DNA of 57,390 bases from an uncultured Paludibacter sp. GTDB lineage: Bacteria > Bacteroidota > Bacteroidia > Bacteroidales > Paludibacteraceae. Shown piece after piece: positions 8,081 to 17,889 of this stretch (positions within the stretch are counted from its first letter, which is position 1; every line of letters begins with the position of its first letter). Under the pieces are notes generated by a model, which was given only the letters and a program-made list of their open reading frames with translations, did no database searches and had not been told where the DNA came from. A program made the translations under genes and the position numbers. The DNA lies in NCBI GenBank assembly GCA_937927845.1, contig CALFXE010000251.1:1-57390 (forward strand), in the 5' to 3' direction.

Positions 8081-9145
8081 ATGAGACTAATCATGTGCCT
8101 GTTTTTATTGGCTTCAGTTTCTGTTACTTTGTTTGCACAGCACCGGTTAACGCGAGAATTCAATACACTTCGCCCCGCCGATCAAATTGTTAAGCAACAG
8201 GTTGAATTTAAAGACCCCGGCAGTTCAGGTCGACAACTAACATGGGATTTTCGCATGTTGCAACCCTTAAACGAAGAATATTCTCTGAAGTATTTCATTC
8301 CCGACAGTACACGTATGGATACAATATGCGGTATGGAACATCGTACGCGCTATTATTACTCCCAAAAACGCGACAGCGTGTGGGCAATTGGTTTCGAGAA
8401 TGCCACCACCATGATGGAATACCACGCTCCCGAACTACGCATGAGATTTCCCTTCGGTTATGGTGATACTCTTTTCAGCTATTTTGAAGGCAGTGGAGAA
8501 TACAGCAGGATGCTTAAGCTTTCGGTAAAGGGTTACACCAGCGTGGAAGCCGATGCAGAAGGAGAATTGCTATTGCCCGATTTCGAATCAGTGAAGAATG
8601 CATTACGTATCAGAACACTACGATACTATACCGAAATAGGGATGGACAGTACAGAGATGCAGTTAGACACATACTCCTGGTATGCGGAAGGTATCCGATA
8701 TCCGGTATTTGAAAGTGTTAAGACCGACATTATCAGGAGAAGAAAAACCGGCAACGGCAACGAGAGTGTAAGTGACACTACCATCTTCACCACCTCGTTT
8801 TATTATCCGCCACTTATGCAAACCTCGCAGGTACAGACCGAACCTCTACCTGAAAATTCGGACAACACATTAACAGGTGCAGAAGCCGTATTTACCGAAG
8901 CCAAGCTCTTGCCCAATCCGGTAGTGCAGCAACTGCATATTCAGTACAAACTCACACGCAATGCGCGAATTTGGTTTACTGTACACAATAATGTAGGAAT
9001 ATCAGTTTGCCAAACTACCCCTATGGATATGACGGAAGGTTACCACGACACAACTATCAACATGGGGCATCTTCTCACAGGAACATATATGCTGTATGTG
9101 CATGTAGATGATATGGTATTGCAAAGGGTGGTGGTGAAGAAGTAA
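8081..9145 (+). CDS. Secreted protein with T9SS C-terminal sorting domain, first gene of the RHS operon
   Basis: A start at 8081 places a clean signal peptide first (MRLIMCLFLLASVSVTLFAQ). In-frame ATGs at 8060 and 8000 are alternatives, and 8000 corresponds to the start used behind promoter copy 2. The frame is also open further upstream, but that part lies in the promoter. The roughly 270-residue body is beta-rich with no recognised domain. The last 80 residues (EAKLLPNPVVQQLHIQYKL ... GTYMLYVHVDDMVLQRVVVKK) form a type A T9SS sorting domain, so the protein should cross the outer membrane and be anchored or released. The RHS gene follows after 55 bases; a role in presenting the RHS shell is plausible but unproven. 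Confidence 0.75.
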   Translation: MRLIMCLFLLASVSVTLFAQHRLTREFNTLRPADQIVKQQVEFKDPGSSGRQLTWDFRMLQPLNEEYSLKYFIPDSTRMDTICGMEHRTRYYYSQKRDSVWAIGFENATTMMEYHAPELRMRFPFGYGDTLFSYFEGSGEYSRMLKLSVKGYTSVEADAEGELLLPDFESVKNALRIRTLRYYTEIGMDSTEMQLDTYSWYAEGIRYPVFESVKTDIIRRRKTGNGNESVSDTTIFTTSFYYPPLMQTSQVQTEPLPENSDNTLTGAEAVFTEAKLLPNPVVQQLHIQYKLTRNARIWFTVHNNVGISVCQTTPMDMTEGYHDTTINMGHLLTGTYMLYVHVDDMVLQRVVVKK

Positions 9146-9200
9146 AACTCATTATTGTTTCTTTTTAAAATAACATATATAAACTCTAATAAATTTATCC

Positions 9201-12200
9201 ATGAAAAAGATACTTACAATTACTTATCTGATTTTTTTGTTATCAGTGCTTGTGTATTTGCAGGCACAGAATATAATGTTGACAGCACCAAGCATAGTTC
9301 CATTGACTCCTGAAGCAGCTGCTGTAGAGAAATACGCTTCTTACCCTGTAAGTCATACAACAGGAATACCGGAAATAACGGTTCCCCTACACGAAATCAA
9401 AGTTGGCGACATAGTCTTACCTATCAGTTTGTCGTATCATTCGGCAGGATTGAAGCCTAATGAACTGAGCGGATGGGCAGGCACAGGATGGACATTAAAT
9501 GCTATACCATCTATTGTTAGGAACATTCAAGGATTACCTGATAATTCGTATGGAGCATTGACCGGTAATAATTATGGCGTAGGATATTTGCAACAATATG
9601 CAGGCATACTGGAGCATGACATTGCCAAATATTTACATTATGAACGTTTAGACGGTGAACCTGATATATATTCCTACAAATTGGCTAACACAGGGGGAAC
9701 ATGTATCCCAAACAAACAATCTTCTTTTAGCTCGTTTCCGCTGAACGATATAAAAATCATTTATAGCGGAGGTTATTTTACGATAACAGAGGCTAATGGC
9801 ATACAATATAAAATGGGGACTAACATAAACTATACCGAGCAATCTGGTGATTTTACAATTAGATGGTTGTGCCAAAATATAACTTCGGCAACTACGAGTG
9901 CAAAAATAAATTTCGCATATAGTGGAATATTAGAAAGAGAGTTGGACAATTATAATCTTTCCGACTATGTAGTAATAGAAGACCAGAGATATGGAGGCGA
10001 AAATCCTGTTTGTTATACGAAAAAGAATAACTATATAGAGAAACGTTATATTACATCCAATGGGTTGGATCATATAAATACAGTTTATAACAGCTATACA
10101 TTCACTACTCCGTCACGGTATAGGTCCGACATGCTAAAATCAAGACTTATAGAATGCATAAGTTTTGATAATGGTTCTGCAACTTTTGAATATGTAGATA
10201 ATTGGAATTTAGGGAATATAGAAGTGCGCAACAATGCACATGAACTTATAAAACGTATTGACTTTTTTATTACCCCATATAATAGCTATACGTCCTTGAC
10301 AAAATTAGATTCGGTCGTGATTTCGGCACCAAACACTCAAAGTCGCACGTATTCTTTTATATACAATGATACGAATAATGTACCGTATATGGATACTAAA
10401 GCCATCGATCATTGGGGGTTTGCCAATGGCGAGAATGGAAATGGAAATGACATCGCTGTACCTACAATAGATCTTACCGGGCTGTCATTGAATATCTCAA
10501 CTACTTTACAAACAATCCAAGGAAGAAACAGGGAAGCAAATGCTACCGCAGCCAAACGAGGTATGTTGAATAGAATAATCAATCCTGAAGGAATCGAAAC
10601 CGAGTTTATTTACGAGGGAAACCAAACAGCATACGAGTGTACCGAACCCTCTAAGAAGCCTGACGATTATTTTGAGACTCCATGGGGAGACTTTGCCTAT
10701 TATCCTATTGGTGGATTGCGTATAAAGCAAATAACAGAGACGGATACTAAAACGGGGAAATTTCATACACGTCTTTTCAAGTATGGCTATATTGCATTCG
10801 AAAAACATATTGAAGGTGCAGGTATACCAAAACGCCTTATAAAGAGTGAAGATTACTGTTTTGAACAATATATTACAAATCTCGAATATTATCAGCAAGG
10901 GTTTCCAGGTAGCAACATCCCTAACCCCGGTCAAATTATAGGTAATGGTATTTCACGTATTCGCACGTGGGGATCAATGCCTCTGACCAATATAACTTTT
11001 AGAAACGGCAGTGCTATATTGTATAATTATGTAGAAGAACAACGGTATGGAAGCGGACTGGGGCAAACGTCGACGAAGTATTATTATACTGCTCCTGAAG
11101 GGATTATAAGTTATGATAGTGACAAGATTCTAACTTATTATCAGGCTACCAAACGTAACATTTCTATACCCTTTGAAGCAATAGACGCGTCGCATGCTGC
11201 ATATGATGATACACGGTGGGGGTTACTGAAAAAGGTAGAGCATTTTAAAACTGACACTTTGGTTTCCGCAACTGAATACAAATACATGTACAGATTCAGT
11301 AAATCTAATAACGCTCCTTTTGATGAGGAAGATTACGACAATGCATTTGCCGCATTCTCTGATGATATTGGGAAGTATCCACCCTATGCTTTTCGCTATT
11401 GGGATCCATATTATCTAATTCATAAATACGGTTCATATAACGATACAATCCAGCATAAAGCAGTAACAAGGGCATACCAATCACGAATATGTGCTCTTTG
11501 TGAAGATACAGAATTTAAATCGGGTAATGGTAATTACTATACTGTACCTCCAGGTCACGAGAGCAATATAGCTGATGAGTTTAAAACTGCAGGATGGAAT
11601 TTTGCAATGGCTGCTTTTCCTGTACGTAAAGATTCTACTACTTATTATTACGACAATGGAAGAACTGTCGGCACTGCCAAACAATACAAGTATAATTTGT
11701 GGTGGCAACATCCATATCCGGTTCAAACAATACAAACCAACAGTGATGACAAGGAGCAAAAGGATTATTATCGATATGCTTTCGACGGTTACAGTGAATA
11801 TTCTACGGGGGTAACAGATGCATTGCAATTTAGATATATGAAAAATACTCTGCTCGAACATAAAAAGGTGTCGGAAAACGATTCGACAATGAGCATTGCC
11901 GTATACGATAATAGTATACATCCCAAAATGATTAAAGCTAAAATGTCCAGTAATGACGTCTTTAACAAAAAAATAGAATATCATAAATTCGACTATTACG
12001 GAAATCCTGTGGAGATATCGGATGATACAGGCATGAGAACTTGTTATTTATGGGGTTACAGTTCACAATACCCTATTGCTAAAATTGAAAATATCAGTTA
12101 CAGCATTTTGTTAAGCAGGTTAGGTAAAAATGATTCATGGGTACAAAATATGGGTACAAAAAGCATTCTTGATGAAACTAATATCAGCTTGATAAATACT

Positions 12201-12395
12201 TTGCGAAACTATTCCGACATACAAGTACACACCTATAAATATAAACCTTTAATAGGAGTGATATCTTATACAGATCCACGAGGTGTTTGTACCGAATACG
12301 AGTATGATGGTTTCGGACGGTTAATAAAAAGCTATATAGTCGAAGGAAGCGAGACAAAAAAGTTACAGTCCTTCGAGTATCATATTGGAGAGTGA
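9201..12395 (+). CDS. RHS-family shell protein, N-terminal half (secreted)
   Basis: The 1064-residue protein starts with a signal peptide (MKKILTITYLIFLLSVLVYLQAQ) and the usual opening of Bacteroidota RHS/SpvB-like proteins (SYPVSHTTGIPEITVPLHEI, LPISLSYHSAGLKPNELSGW, AGTGWTLNA). The remainder is Tyr/Asn-rich beta sequence with YD-type repeats near the end (TEYEYDGFGRLIKSYIVEG). It stops without a toxin tip. The next gene, 36 bases on, begins with its own signal peptide and carries the rest of the RHS core. RHS proteins build a hollow beta-cage around a C-terminal toxin; here the cage appears to be made from two chains. Confidence 0.85.
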   Translation: MKKILTITYLIFLLSVLVYLQAQNIMLTAPSIVPLTPEAAAVEKYASYPVSHTTGIPEITVPLHEIKVGDIVLPISLSYHSAGLKPNELSGWAGTGWTLNAIPSIVRNIQGLPDNSYGALTGNNYGVGYLQQYAGILEHDIAKYLHYERLDGEPDIYSYKLANTGGTCIPNKQSSFSSFPLNDIKIIYSGGYFTITEANGIQYKMGTNINYTEQSGDFTIRWLCQNITSATTSAKINFAYSGILERELDNYNLSDYVVIEDQRYGGENPVCYTKKNNYIEKRYITSNGLDHINTVYNSYTFTTPSRYRSDMLKSRLIECISFDNGSATFEYVDNWNLGNIEVRNNAHELIKRIDFFITPYNSYTSLTKLDSVVISAPNTQSRTYSFIYNDTNNVPYMDTKAIDHWGFANGENGNGNDIAVPTIDLTGLSLNISTTLQTIQGRNREANATAAKRGMLNRIINPEGIETEFIYEGNQTAYECTEPSKKPDDYFETPWGDFAYYPIGGLRIKQITETDTKTGKFHTRLFKYGYIAFEKHIEGAGIPKRLIKSEDYCFEQYITNLEYYQQGFPGSNIPNPGQIIGNGISRIRTWGSMPLTNITFRNGSAILYNYVEEQRYGSGLGQTSTKYYYTAPEGIISYDSDKILTYYQATKRNISIPFEAIDASHAAYDDTRWGLLKKVEHFKTDTLVSATEYKYMYRFSKSNNAPFDEEDYDNAFAAFSDDIGKYPPYAFRYWDPYYLIHKYGSYNDTIQHKAVTRAYQSRICALCEDTEFKSGNGNYYTVPPGHESNIADEFKTAGWNFAMAAFPVRKDSTTYYYDNGRTVGTAKQYKYNLWWQHPYPVQTIQTNSDDKEQKDYYRYAFDGYSEYSTGVTDALQFRYMKNTLLEHKKVSENDSTMSIAVYDNSIHPKMIKAKMSSNDVFNKKIEYHKFDYYGNPVEISDDTGMRTCYLWGYSSQYPIAKIENISYSILLSRLGKNDSWVQNMGTKSILDETNISLINTLRNYSDIQVHTYKYKPLIGVISYTDPRGVCTEYEYDGFGRLIKSYIVEGSETKKLQSFEYHIGE

Positions 12396-12431
12396 ATTTT
12401 TATAAAACAAAAACAACATAACATTTAACGT

Positions 12432-15005
12432 ATGAAACGAATAATTTACACAATAATATTTTCAATAGTCGCCGAAACAACTTTTCAGAGACTTCATGCG
12501 CAACACAATATGCCCGGATTAACAGGCATTGAAACATGTAAAAACCATATAATCACCCGCACTTATACCAGCGAAGACAGTGCATATTATCTGGATGCCA
12601 TACAGTATTTCGACGGTTTCGGCAACCACGTGCAAACAATTCAAAAAAACTTCACACCACAAGGCAGCGATTTGGTAACTAACACCGAATATGATGCTCT
12701 CGGGCGTAAGTGGAAACATTGGTTGCCTGTACCGATTAACAATAGTACAGGAGCTTTTGTGCCGTCATCAACCATTCTTATGATAGCAACAAGTGTTTAT
12801 AACAACGATTCCCGACCCTACAGCGAAAATATTTATGAAGATTCGCCATTCAATCGTTTAGAAAGGCAATACGGACCGGGAGCTTCTTGGCACAGCAACA
12901 ACAAACGAATAACTACAAGCTACAATGCTAACGATGTCTCCATTACGTATTTTTATGTAAATGCACAGGGATATTTACAACGAGGAAACAATTATGATCC
13001 TGCTTCACTTTATAAAACTACTACAACCGACGAGGATAACAAATCTGTCACTAAATATGCCGACAAGTTTGGACGAGTAGTAATGACCCGCCAATCATCC
13101 AATCACGACACCTATTATGTATACAATAATCTGGGACAATGTTGCTACGTACTCCCCCCATTAGCTGTTGACGGATTGAAAAACCATTCTACTGCAAGTT
13201 ACATAAGTGACAACCACGATATACTGAAAAAATATGCTTATCTCTACAAATACGATAATCGTGGCAACCAAACCTACAAACGTCTGCCCGGATGCGAACC
13301 TGTTTACATGGTATATGACCAATCTAACAGATTAATCCTTTCTCAAGATGGTTGTCAACGTGTGAAATATGACAGTCAGCAACGAAACAAATGGACACTG
13401 CACAAATACGATGTGTTCGGACGTATACAGTACAGCTCTGAAATTAACTTGAATGGGAATCATCAGAATTTAATTAATTATTTTAGCAATTATATCGTAA
13501 CAGAAACATTTACGGTGGGAAGTCAGCCTTACCCCATGGAAGATACAGGTTATTCAAGAGGCTGGTATCACGCCGTACCTTCTAAACTGCTTGTGGTGAA
13601 TTATTACGATGATTACCAGTTTTTAGATAAATTACCATCAACAGTCAAAACAAATCTCACGTACGACACTAATCGTGAGGCGGAATATGGCGTACGACAT
13701 CCATCAGCCAAAGGACTGTTGACCGGCACACGCACCTACCTGCTCGACGGTTCGAATACATACCTGACAACGGCTTACTACTACGATTATCGAGGACGCA
13801 TAATACAAACCCGTGCTAACAATCATATGGACGGATATGATATAAGATATAGCCAATACGACTTTACAGGAAACATAACGCAAAGCCTGAGCGAGCACAG
13901 CAACACGGCTAACCATAGCAATCCGCTCACAGAGCTTTACAGATACACCTACGACCATGCGGGAAGAATGATAAACACGAAGTACAAACTAAACAATAAC
14001 GCAGAGGTAACACTTGCAACAAATCATTATGACGAGCTTGGACGACTGGTTACCAAAAACCGTCACAACAACAATCCACAGGCAGGATACACGTATGCAT
14101 ATAACATACGCAACCAGATTACATGGATTGAAAGTGATTATTTTACCGAAAAGATATATTATAATGTCAAATATAACGGATACGGTAATGTATCCACCCC
14201 CTGTTGGAACGGCAATATATCGCATGTGGAATGTAGTGACGGTGCTTCATACAACTATTACTACGACCAACTCAACCGCCTGACAAATGCCAACAGCATT
14301 AATATTCCCGAGGACTGCAACGAGAGTTTCTTTTACGACAAGCATGGAAATATAACCGGCATCTGGCGTCATGGACAGGCAGGAGTATACCATATCGACA
14401 ATCTCTCGTTTCAATACAACGGAAATCAGATTAGAAAGATAACAGACCATGCAGACAGTCAGAACAGTTACTCAGTCAAAGAATATCAGGATTTGGCTGA
14501 TGAGCAAACCGAATTCTTTTACGATGCAAACGGTAATTTAATTACAGATTTAGATCGCAATATAGTAACAATCCGATATAATTTACTAAATTTGCCCGAC
14601 ACAATACAGTTTAAAAACGGAAGGCAAATAATCAACAGATACGATGCCACAGGACAAAAACTAAGTACGATGTACGTTACACCCATATACCCACTGTCAG
14701 CACCATTAACGGCAGGAGCAACAATAAGCACCGACAACAGCAGTTTCAGGCGTTACGGAACATTGTATAATGCCAATGTGGAATACACGCTGGCTTATAA
14801 CGGCAACAGAACAATTGCACGAATACACAATGCGGAAGGATATACCGACACATCCGGTAACCTTCATTACTACCGCAAAGACCATTTGGGCAATGTACGC
14901 GAAGTGTGGATGCTTACGCAGGGCGTGCCGACAGAGCACACAGTATTATGCCGGCGGACTGCCTTGCTACGATGCAGACAACGACTCTTATTTGCAGCCG
15001 TATAA
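12432..15005 (+). CDS. RHS core protein (DUF6443 type), C-terminal half, frameshifted before its toxin tip
   Basis: The 857-residue product has a signal peptide (MKRIIYTIIFSIVAETTFQRLHAQ), a DUF6443-like start (residues about 25-165) and many YD repeats (EYDALGRKWKHWLPVP, KYDVFGRIQYSS, TYDHAGRMINTKYKLN, HYDELGRLVTKN). It reaches the conserved end of the core (YYRKDHLGNVREVW) and then loses frame at the CACACA tract (14937-14942), ending in non-homologous residues. The +1 frame continues the core correctly (TQYYAGGLPCYDADN ... NPVNRIDPDG) into a lysozyme tip. Loss of one CA unit from a longer tract would explain the shift. As sequenced the shell is not joined to its toxin. Confidence 0.8.
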   Translation: MKRIIYTIIFSIVAETTFQRLHAQHNMPGLTGIETCKNHIITRTYTSEDSAYYLDAIQYFDGFGNHVQTIQKNFTPQGSDLVTNTEYDALGRKWKHWLPVPINNSTGAFVPSSTILMIATSVYNNDSRPYSENIYEDSPFNRLERQYGPGASWHSNNKRITTSYNANDVSITYFYVNAQGYLQRGNNYDPASLYKTTTTDEDNKSVTKYADKFGRVVMTRQSSNHDTYYVYNNLGQCCYVLPPLAVDGLKNHSTASYISDNHDILKKYAYLYKYDNRGNQTYKRLPGCEPVYMVYDQSNRLILSQDGCQRVKYDSQQRNKWTLHKYDVFGRIQYSSEINLNGNHQNLINYFSNYIVTETFTVGSQPYPMEDTGYSRGWYHAVPSKLLVVNYYDDYQFLDKLPSTVKTNLTYDTNREAEYGVRHPSAKGLLTGTRTYLLDGSNTYLTTAYYYDYRGRIIQTRANNHMDGYDIRYSQYDFTGNITQSLSEHSNTANHSNPLTELYRYTYDHAGRMINTKYKLNNNAEVTLATNHYDELGRLVTKNRHNNNPQAGYTYAYNIRNQITWIESDYFTEKIYYNVKYNGYGNVSTPCWNGNISHVECSDGASYNYYYDQLNRLTNANSINIPEDCNESFFYDKHGNITGIWRHGQAGVYHIDNLSFQYNGNQIRKITDHADSQNSYSVKEYQDLADEQTEFFYDANGNLITDLDRNIVTIRYNLLNLPDTIQFKNGRQIINRYDATGQKLSTMYVTPIYPLSAPLTAGATISTDNSSFRRYGTLYNANVEYTLAYNGNRTIARIHNAEGYTDTSGNLHYYRKDHLGNVREVWMLTQGVPTEHTVLCRRTALLRCRQRLLFAAV
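14303..14843 (+). repeat. RHS core recombination block, resident copy
   Basis: This segment inside the resident RHS gene is repeated without indels at 16328-16868 (constant offset 2025; only two differences noticed, both near the right end). Parts recur at 18827-19258 and, more diverged, at 22498-22765. Such conserved core DNA in front of variable tips is where RHS loci recombine to exchange toxins. Confidence 0.85.
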
Positions 15006-15828
15006 GTTCGGAGGTAAAGAATTTATCGAGACACACGGCTATGACAGCTATGATTTTCATGCCCGTATGCGCATGGGGGCAATACCTGCATTTGAAACAC
15101 CCGACCCACTGGCGGAAATAAGACCGTGGGAATCTCCTTACTGCTATGCAGGTAATAATCCTGTGAATAGGATAGACCCTGATGGGCGCGATTGGTATGA
15201 GTTCCAAAACGAAAATGGCAGCAAGGCAGTTCTTTGGCAAGAGGGTAATGCTAAAGCAATAACTATAGACGAACAAGTTTATAATAATATTGGCACAACC
15301 TACCTTGCTCAATATGATTGGGGTGCAATCTCTTTTAATCAAAATGAAATGGACGGCTTTTACCCATATACCTCTGTTTCAGATTTAAGTATTAGCGATA
15401 AAGGTTTAAACTTTCTTATTGATAGAGAGGGATTAAAACTTAGCCCTTATAATGACTCAAAAGGATTTGCGACCATTGGAGTTGGGCATTTGATAGGGAA
15501 ACGAGCCGTAACGGAACAAGACAAAAAAGATTGGGCTTGGTTTAACACAAAACAGGAAGCAATGAGTTTATTGCAAACCGACTTGTCAGGAACTTATGAA
15601 AAAGCCGTACAATCACTTGTTGGAGTTCCGTTAATGCAATTTCAATACGATGCTATTGTTTCTTTCACTTTTAATGTTGGCGTTGGCGGTTTAAAACAAT
15701 CAAATTTTCTAAAAGAACTAAACAAAAGCAACTATAATGGCAGTTTAATGTTAAATTACCGCAGGCCACTCGAAATTTTAGACAGACGAAAAAAAGAAGT
15801 TAATTTGTTTAACAATGCAAGATATTAA
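14770..15828 (+). CDS. RHS C-terminal segment with GH24 (T4-type) lysozyme toxin tip, out of frame with the core
   Basis: The open frame nominally starts at 14770, but its first 57 or so residues are core DNA read out of frame. True RHS sequence begins at TQYYAGGLPCYD (about 14941) and runs to the boundary NPVNRIDPDGRDWYEF. The tip (from about residue 205) is a GH24 muramidase: E220, D229 and T235 (REGLKLSPYNDSKGFATIGVGH) have the spacing of the T4 lysozyme triad E11/D20/T26, and FQYDAIVSFTFNVG is the conserved helix. It should cleave the glycan strands of peptidoglycan. A small secreted protein gene follows 4 bases after the stop and is the candidate immunity gene. Expression needs reframing, a frameshift or recombination. 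Confidence 0.75.
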   Translation: MPMWNTRWLITATEQLHEYTMRKDIPTHPVTFITTAKTIWAMYAKCGCLRRACRQSTQYYAGGLPCYDADNDSYLQPYKFGGKEFIETHGYDSYDFHARMRMGAIPAFETPDPLAEIRPWESPYCYAGNNPVNRIDPDGRDWYEFQNENGSKAVLWQEGNAKAITIDEQVYNNIGTTYLAQYDWGAISFNQNEMDGFYPYTSVSDLSISDKGLNFLIDREGLKLSPYNDSKGFATIGVGHLIGKRAVTEQDKKDWAWFNTKQEAMSLLQTDLSGTYEKAVQSLVGVPLMQFQYDAIVSFTFNVGVGGLKQSNFLKELNKSNYNGSLMLNYRRPLEILDRRKKEVNLFNNARY

Positions 15829-15832
15829 AATT

Positions 15833-16261
15833 ATGATTATTAGAAAATTAAATTTAGTAATATCAATATTTTGTTTGTTTTTTTCTGTACAATGTCAGGC
15901 AAAAACCAATCAAAACGAAAGCAACAAATCTGCTATTGTGCCAAATGATACTATAAAACAAAGTTATCAGTCAAACATAGATGAACGTTTGGTAGGCAAA
16001 TGGTTTATACCACACATTGCTGATATCAACATTACATTTTACACAAATGGTACTTTCGTTTTTAATGATTTCAACAGGACAACAGAGGAAATGGAAGTTT
16101 TGCGAGGAACATTTAAATTGGAAGGAAACAAATTGACATTAAAATACAGCGACAGACCGCATCAAACGTTTAATTTCACAAAAGGAAAAGGCGTAGATGA
16201 TAATTATTACATTACCAAGGGTAAAAATTATTATTTTGTCAAAAGTGATTTTGATGATTAA
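15833..16261 (+). CDS. Candidate periplasmic immunity protein to the GH24 toxin
   Basis: The start is placed at 15833 (MIIRKLNLVISIFCLFFSVQ), which gives a proper signal peptide and lies 4 bases after the toxin stop; the upstream ATG at 15815 would overlap the toxin gene. The mature part of about 120 residues contains LVGKWFIPHIADINITFYTNGTFVF and LRGTFKLEGNKLTLKYSD, the pattern of a lipocalin-like beta-barrel. A periplasmic location fits protection against a peptidoglycan-cutting enzyme. Immunity function is inferred from position and export signal; the family was not identified. Confidence 0.65.
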   Translation: MIIRKLNLVISIFCLFFSVQCQAKTNQNESNKSAIVPNDTIKQSYQSNIDERLVGKWFIPHIADINITFYTNGTFVFNDFNRTTEEMEVLRGTFKLEGNKLTLKYSDRPHQTFNFTKGKGVDDNYYITKGKNYYFVKSDFDD

Positions 16262-16287
16262 TTGAATTGCAAATGCAATAATCAAAG

Positions 16288-16328
16288 CAATTAACTCCAG
16301 AATTATGACAATAAATGTAAATTGTTTT
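16288..16328 (+). repeat. 41-bp leader shared by two RHS cassettes, copy 1
   Basis: The block starting CAATTAACTCCAGAATTATG is identical at 22458-22498 and absent from the resident RHS gene. In both places it abuts the RHS core at the same base (before ATTCCCGAGGAC) and supplies an ATG plus the residues MTINVNCF in frame with the core. Confidence 0.75.
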
Positions 16329-17885
16329 ATTCCCGAGGACTGCAACGAGAGTTTCTTTTACGACAAGCATGGAAATATAACCGGCATCTGGCGTCATGGA
16401 CAGGCAGGAGTATACCATATCGACAATCTCTCGTTTCAATACAACGGAAATCAGATTAGAAAGATAACAGACCATGCAGACAGTCAGAACAGTTACTCAG
16501 TCAAAGAATATCAGGATTTGGCTGATGAGCAAACCGAATTCTTTTACGATGCAAACGGTAATTTAATTACAGATTTAGATCGCAATATAGTAACAATCCG
16601 ATATAATTTACTAAATTTGCCCGACACAATACAGTTTAAAAACGGAAGGCAAATAATCAACAGATACGATGCCACAGGACAAAAACTAAGTACGATGTAC
16701 GTTACACCCATATACCCACTGTCAGCACCATTAACGGCAGGAGCAACAATAAGCACCGACAACAGCAGTTTCAGGCGTTACGGAACATTGTATAATGCCA
16801 ATGTGGAATATACGCTGGCTTATAACGGCAACAGAACAATTGCCCGAATACACAATGCGGAAGGATATGCACTACCCTCAAACATATTGTTCTATCACCG
16901 CAAAGACCATCTGGGAAGCATACGTTCCCTTTGGAGCACAAACTACAATTATGACGACAGGTATTATCCCAGCGGATTGCCATGGGGCAATGATACCGGA
17001 TATGATGTGGGACCTTATAAGCATAATGGTTGCGAATTCATTGAAACACACGGATATGATGTAACCGACCACGGAAACCGCGGACTATACCATGCAATAA
17101 ACCGTTATACAACCATAGACCGCTTTGCAGAAAAAACGCCTTGGCAATCGCCGTATGTGCATGCCGCGAATAATCCAGTAAATTATGTGGATGTAAATGG
17201 GGATAGTATAACATATATTATTAATTACACTATAACTAATCCTGATGGCACTACAAGGATCAGTAGTAGTTCCTATTATTATGGACAAGATGTAGATGGA
17301 ACTTATGGTTTTATTGGCAGTAATGGTCAGATATATTCAGGTAGTAATACCTATCTAAGTAGTTTGACTACTGCATTGGATAATCTGCGTACAGGAGGAA
17401 ATATAGGAAATGCTTTAGTCAATGATTTGATGAACTCAACCAATACAGTACAAGTAGTGCAAGGAAGTAATGCAGCAGATCCCAATGGAACTTATATTAG
17501 ATGGAATCCTAACTCTACAACAGGAGGTATAAATGCAATGGGAAATGAAAATCGTCCATCATATATTGGATTAGGTCATGAGATGGCACATATTCAGGAT
17601 ACTTGGAACGGTACTATTGACAATTCTACTTGGGTTACAGTAGGAGAAATCGCAATACCTAATTCTGAGAAATATGCAACCCATATTGAAAATAAATTAC
17701 GTGCAGAAAATAATATTCCTTTAAGAACCCATTATGGAATAGATGCAAGTACAGGTACAAGAATTGGTTTGGAAAGCACAAGAATAGTCAGAGGCGGAAC
17801 AAGTTTGTTTTACAGGCAATCAAATGGAGTAGCCCCCAACGGTATTCCATTATTATCAACATCGTTTATTTACAGGAGGAAGTAA
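16305..17885 (+). CDS. Displaced RHS cassette with M91/NleD-like zinc metalloprotease toxin tip
   Basis: The 526-residue frame starts in the 41-bp leader and has no signal peptide. Residues about 9-190 are RHS core nearly identical to the resident gene, continuing through YHRKDHLGSIRSLWSTNYNY and YYPSGLPWGN to the boundary NPVNYVDVNGDS. Unlike the resident copy this core is in frame. The tip (about 300-526) contains H425-E-M-A-H429 in a YIGLGHEMAHIQD context followed by EKYATHIENKLRAENNIPLRTHYG, the layout of M91 effector-type proteases. It probably cleaves a protein target, identity unknown. A lipoprotein gene follows after 4 bases. It is likely silent until recombination places the tip behind the secreted shell. 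Confidence 0.75.
   Translation: MTINVNCFIPEDCNESFFYDKHGNITGIWRHGQAGVYHIDNLSFQYNGNQIRKITDHADSQNSYSVKEYQDLADEQTEFFYDANGNLITDLDRNIVTIRYNLLNLPDTIQFKNGRQIINRYDATGQKLSTMYVTPIYPLSAPLTAGATISTDNSSFRRYGTLYNANVEYTLAYNGNRTIARIHNAEGYALPSNILFYHRKDHLGSIRSLWSTNYNYDDRYYPSGLPWGNDTGYDVGPYKHNGCEFIETHGYDVTDHGNRGLYHAINRYTTIDRFAEKTPWQSPYVHAANNPVNYVDVNGDSITYIINYTITNPDGTTRISSSSYYYGQDVDGTYGFIGSNGQIYSGSNTYLSSLTTALDNLRTGGNIGNALVNDLMNSTNTVQVVQGSNAADPNGTYIRWNPNSTTGGINAMGNENRPSYIGLGHEMAHIQDTWNGTIDNSTWVTVGEIAIPNSEKYATHIENKLRAENNIPLRTHYGIDASTGTRIGLESTRIVRGGTSLFYRQSNGVAPNGIPLLSTSFIYRRK
16328..16868 (+). repeat. RHS core recombination block, cassette B copy
   Basis: Counterpart of 14303-14843 with no length change. To its right the sequence switches to the second core ending (GCACTACCCTCAAACATA...), shared with the cassette at 18725-20095 and not with the resident gene. 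Confidence 0.85.
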
Positions 17886-17889
17886 GATT

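Noticed and set aside
13989..14225. Minus-strand frames inside the RHS genes (also 11481-11984 and 14914-15342)
   Set aside because: They arise from the low-stop codon usage of YD repeats; they recur wherever the core is duplicated and show no start signals.
14931..14960. Programmed ribosomal +1 frameshift to join the RHS core to the lysozyme tip
   Set aside because: No recognisable slippery codon, stop codon at the shift site or stimulatory hairpin was seen. Loss of a CA unit explains it more simply, although expression data could revive the idea.
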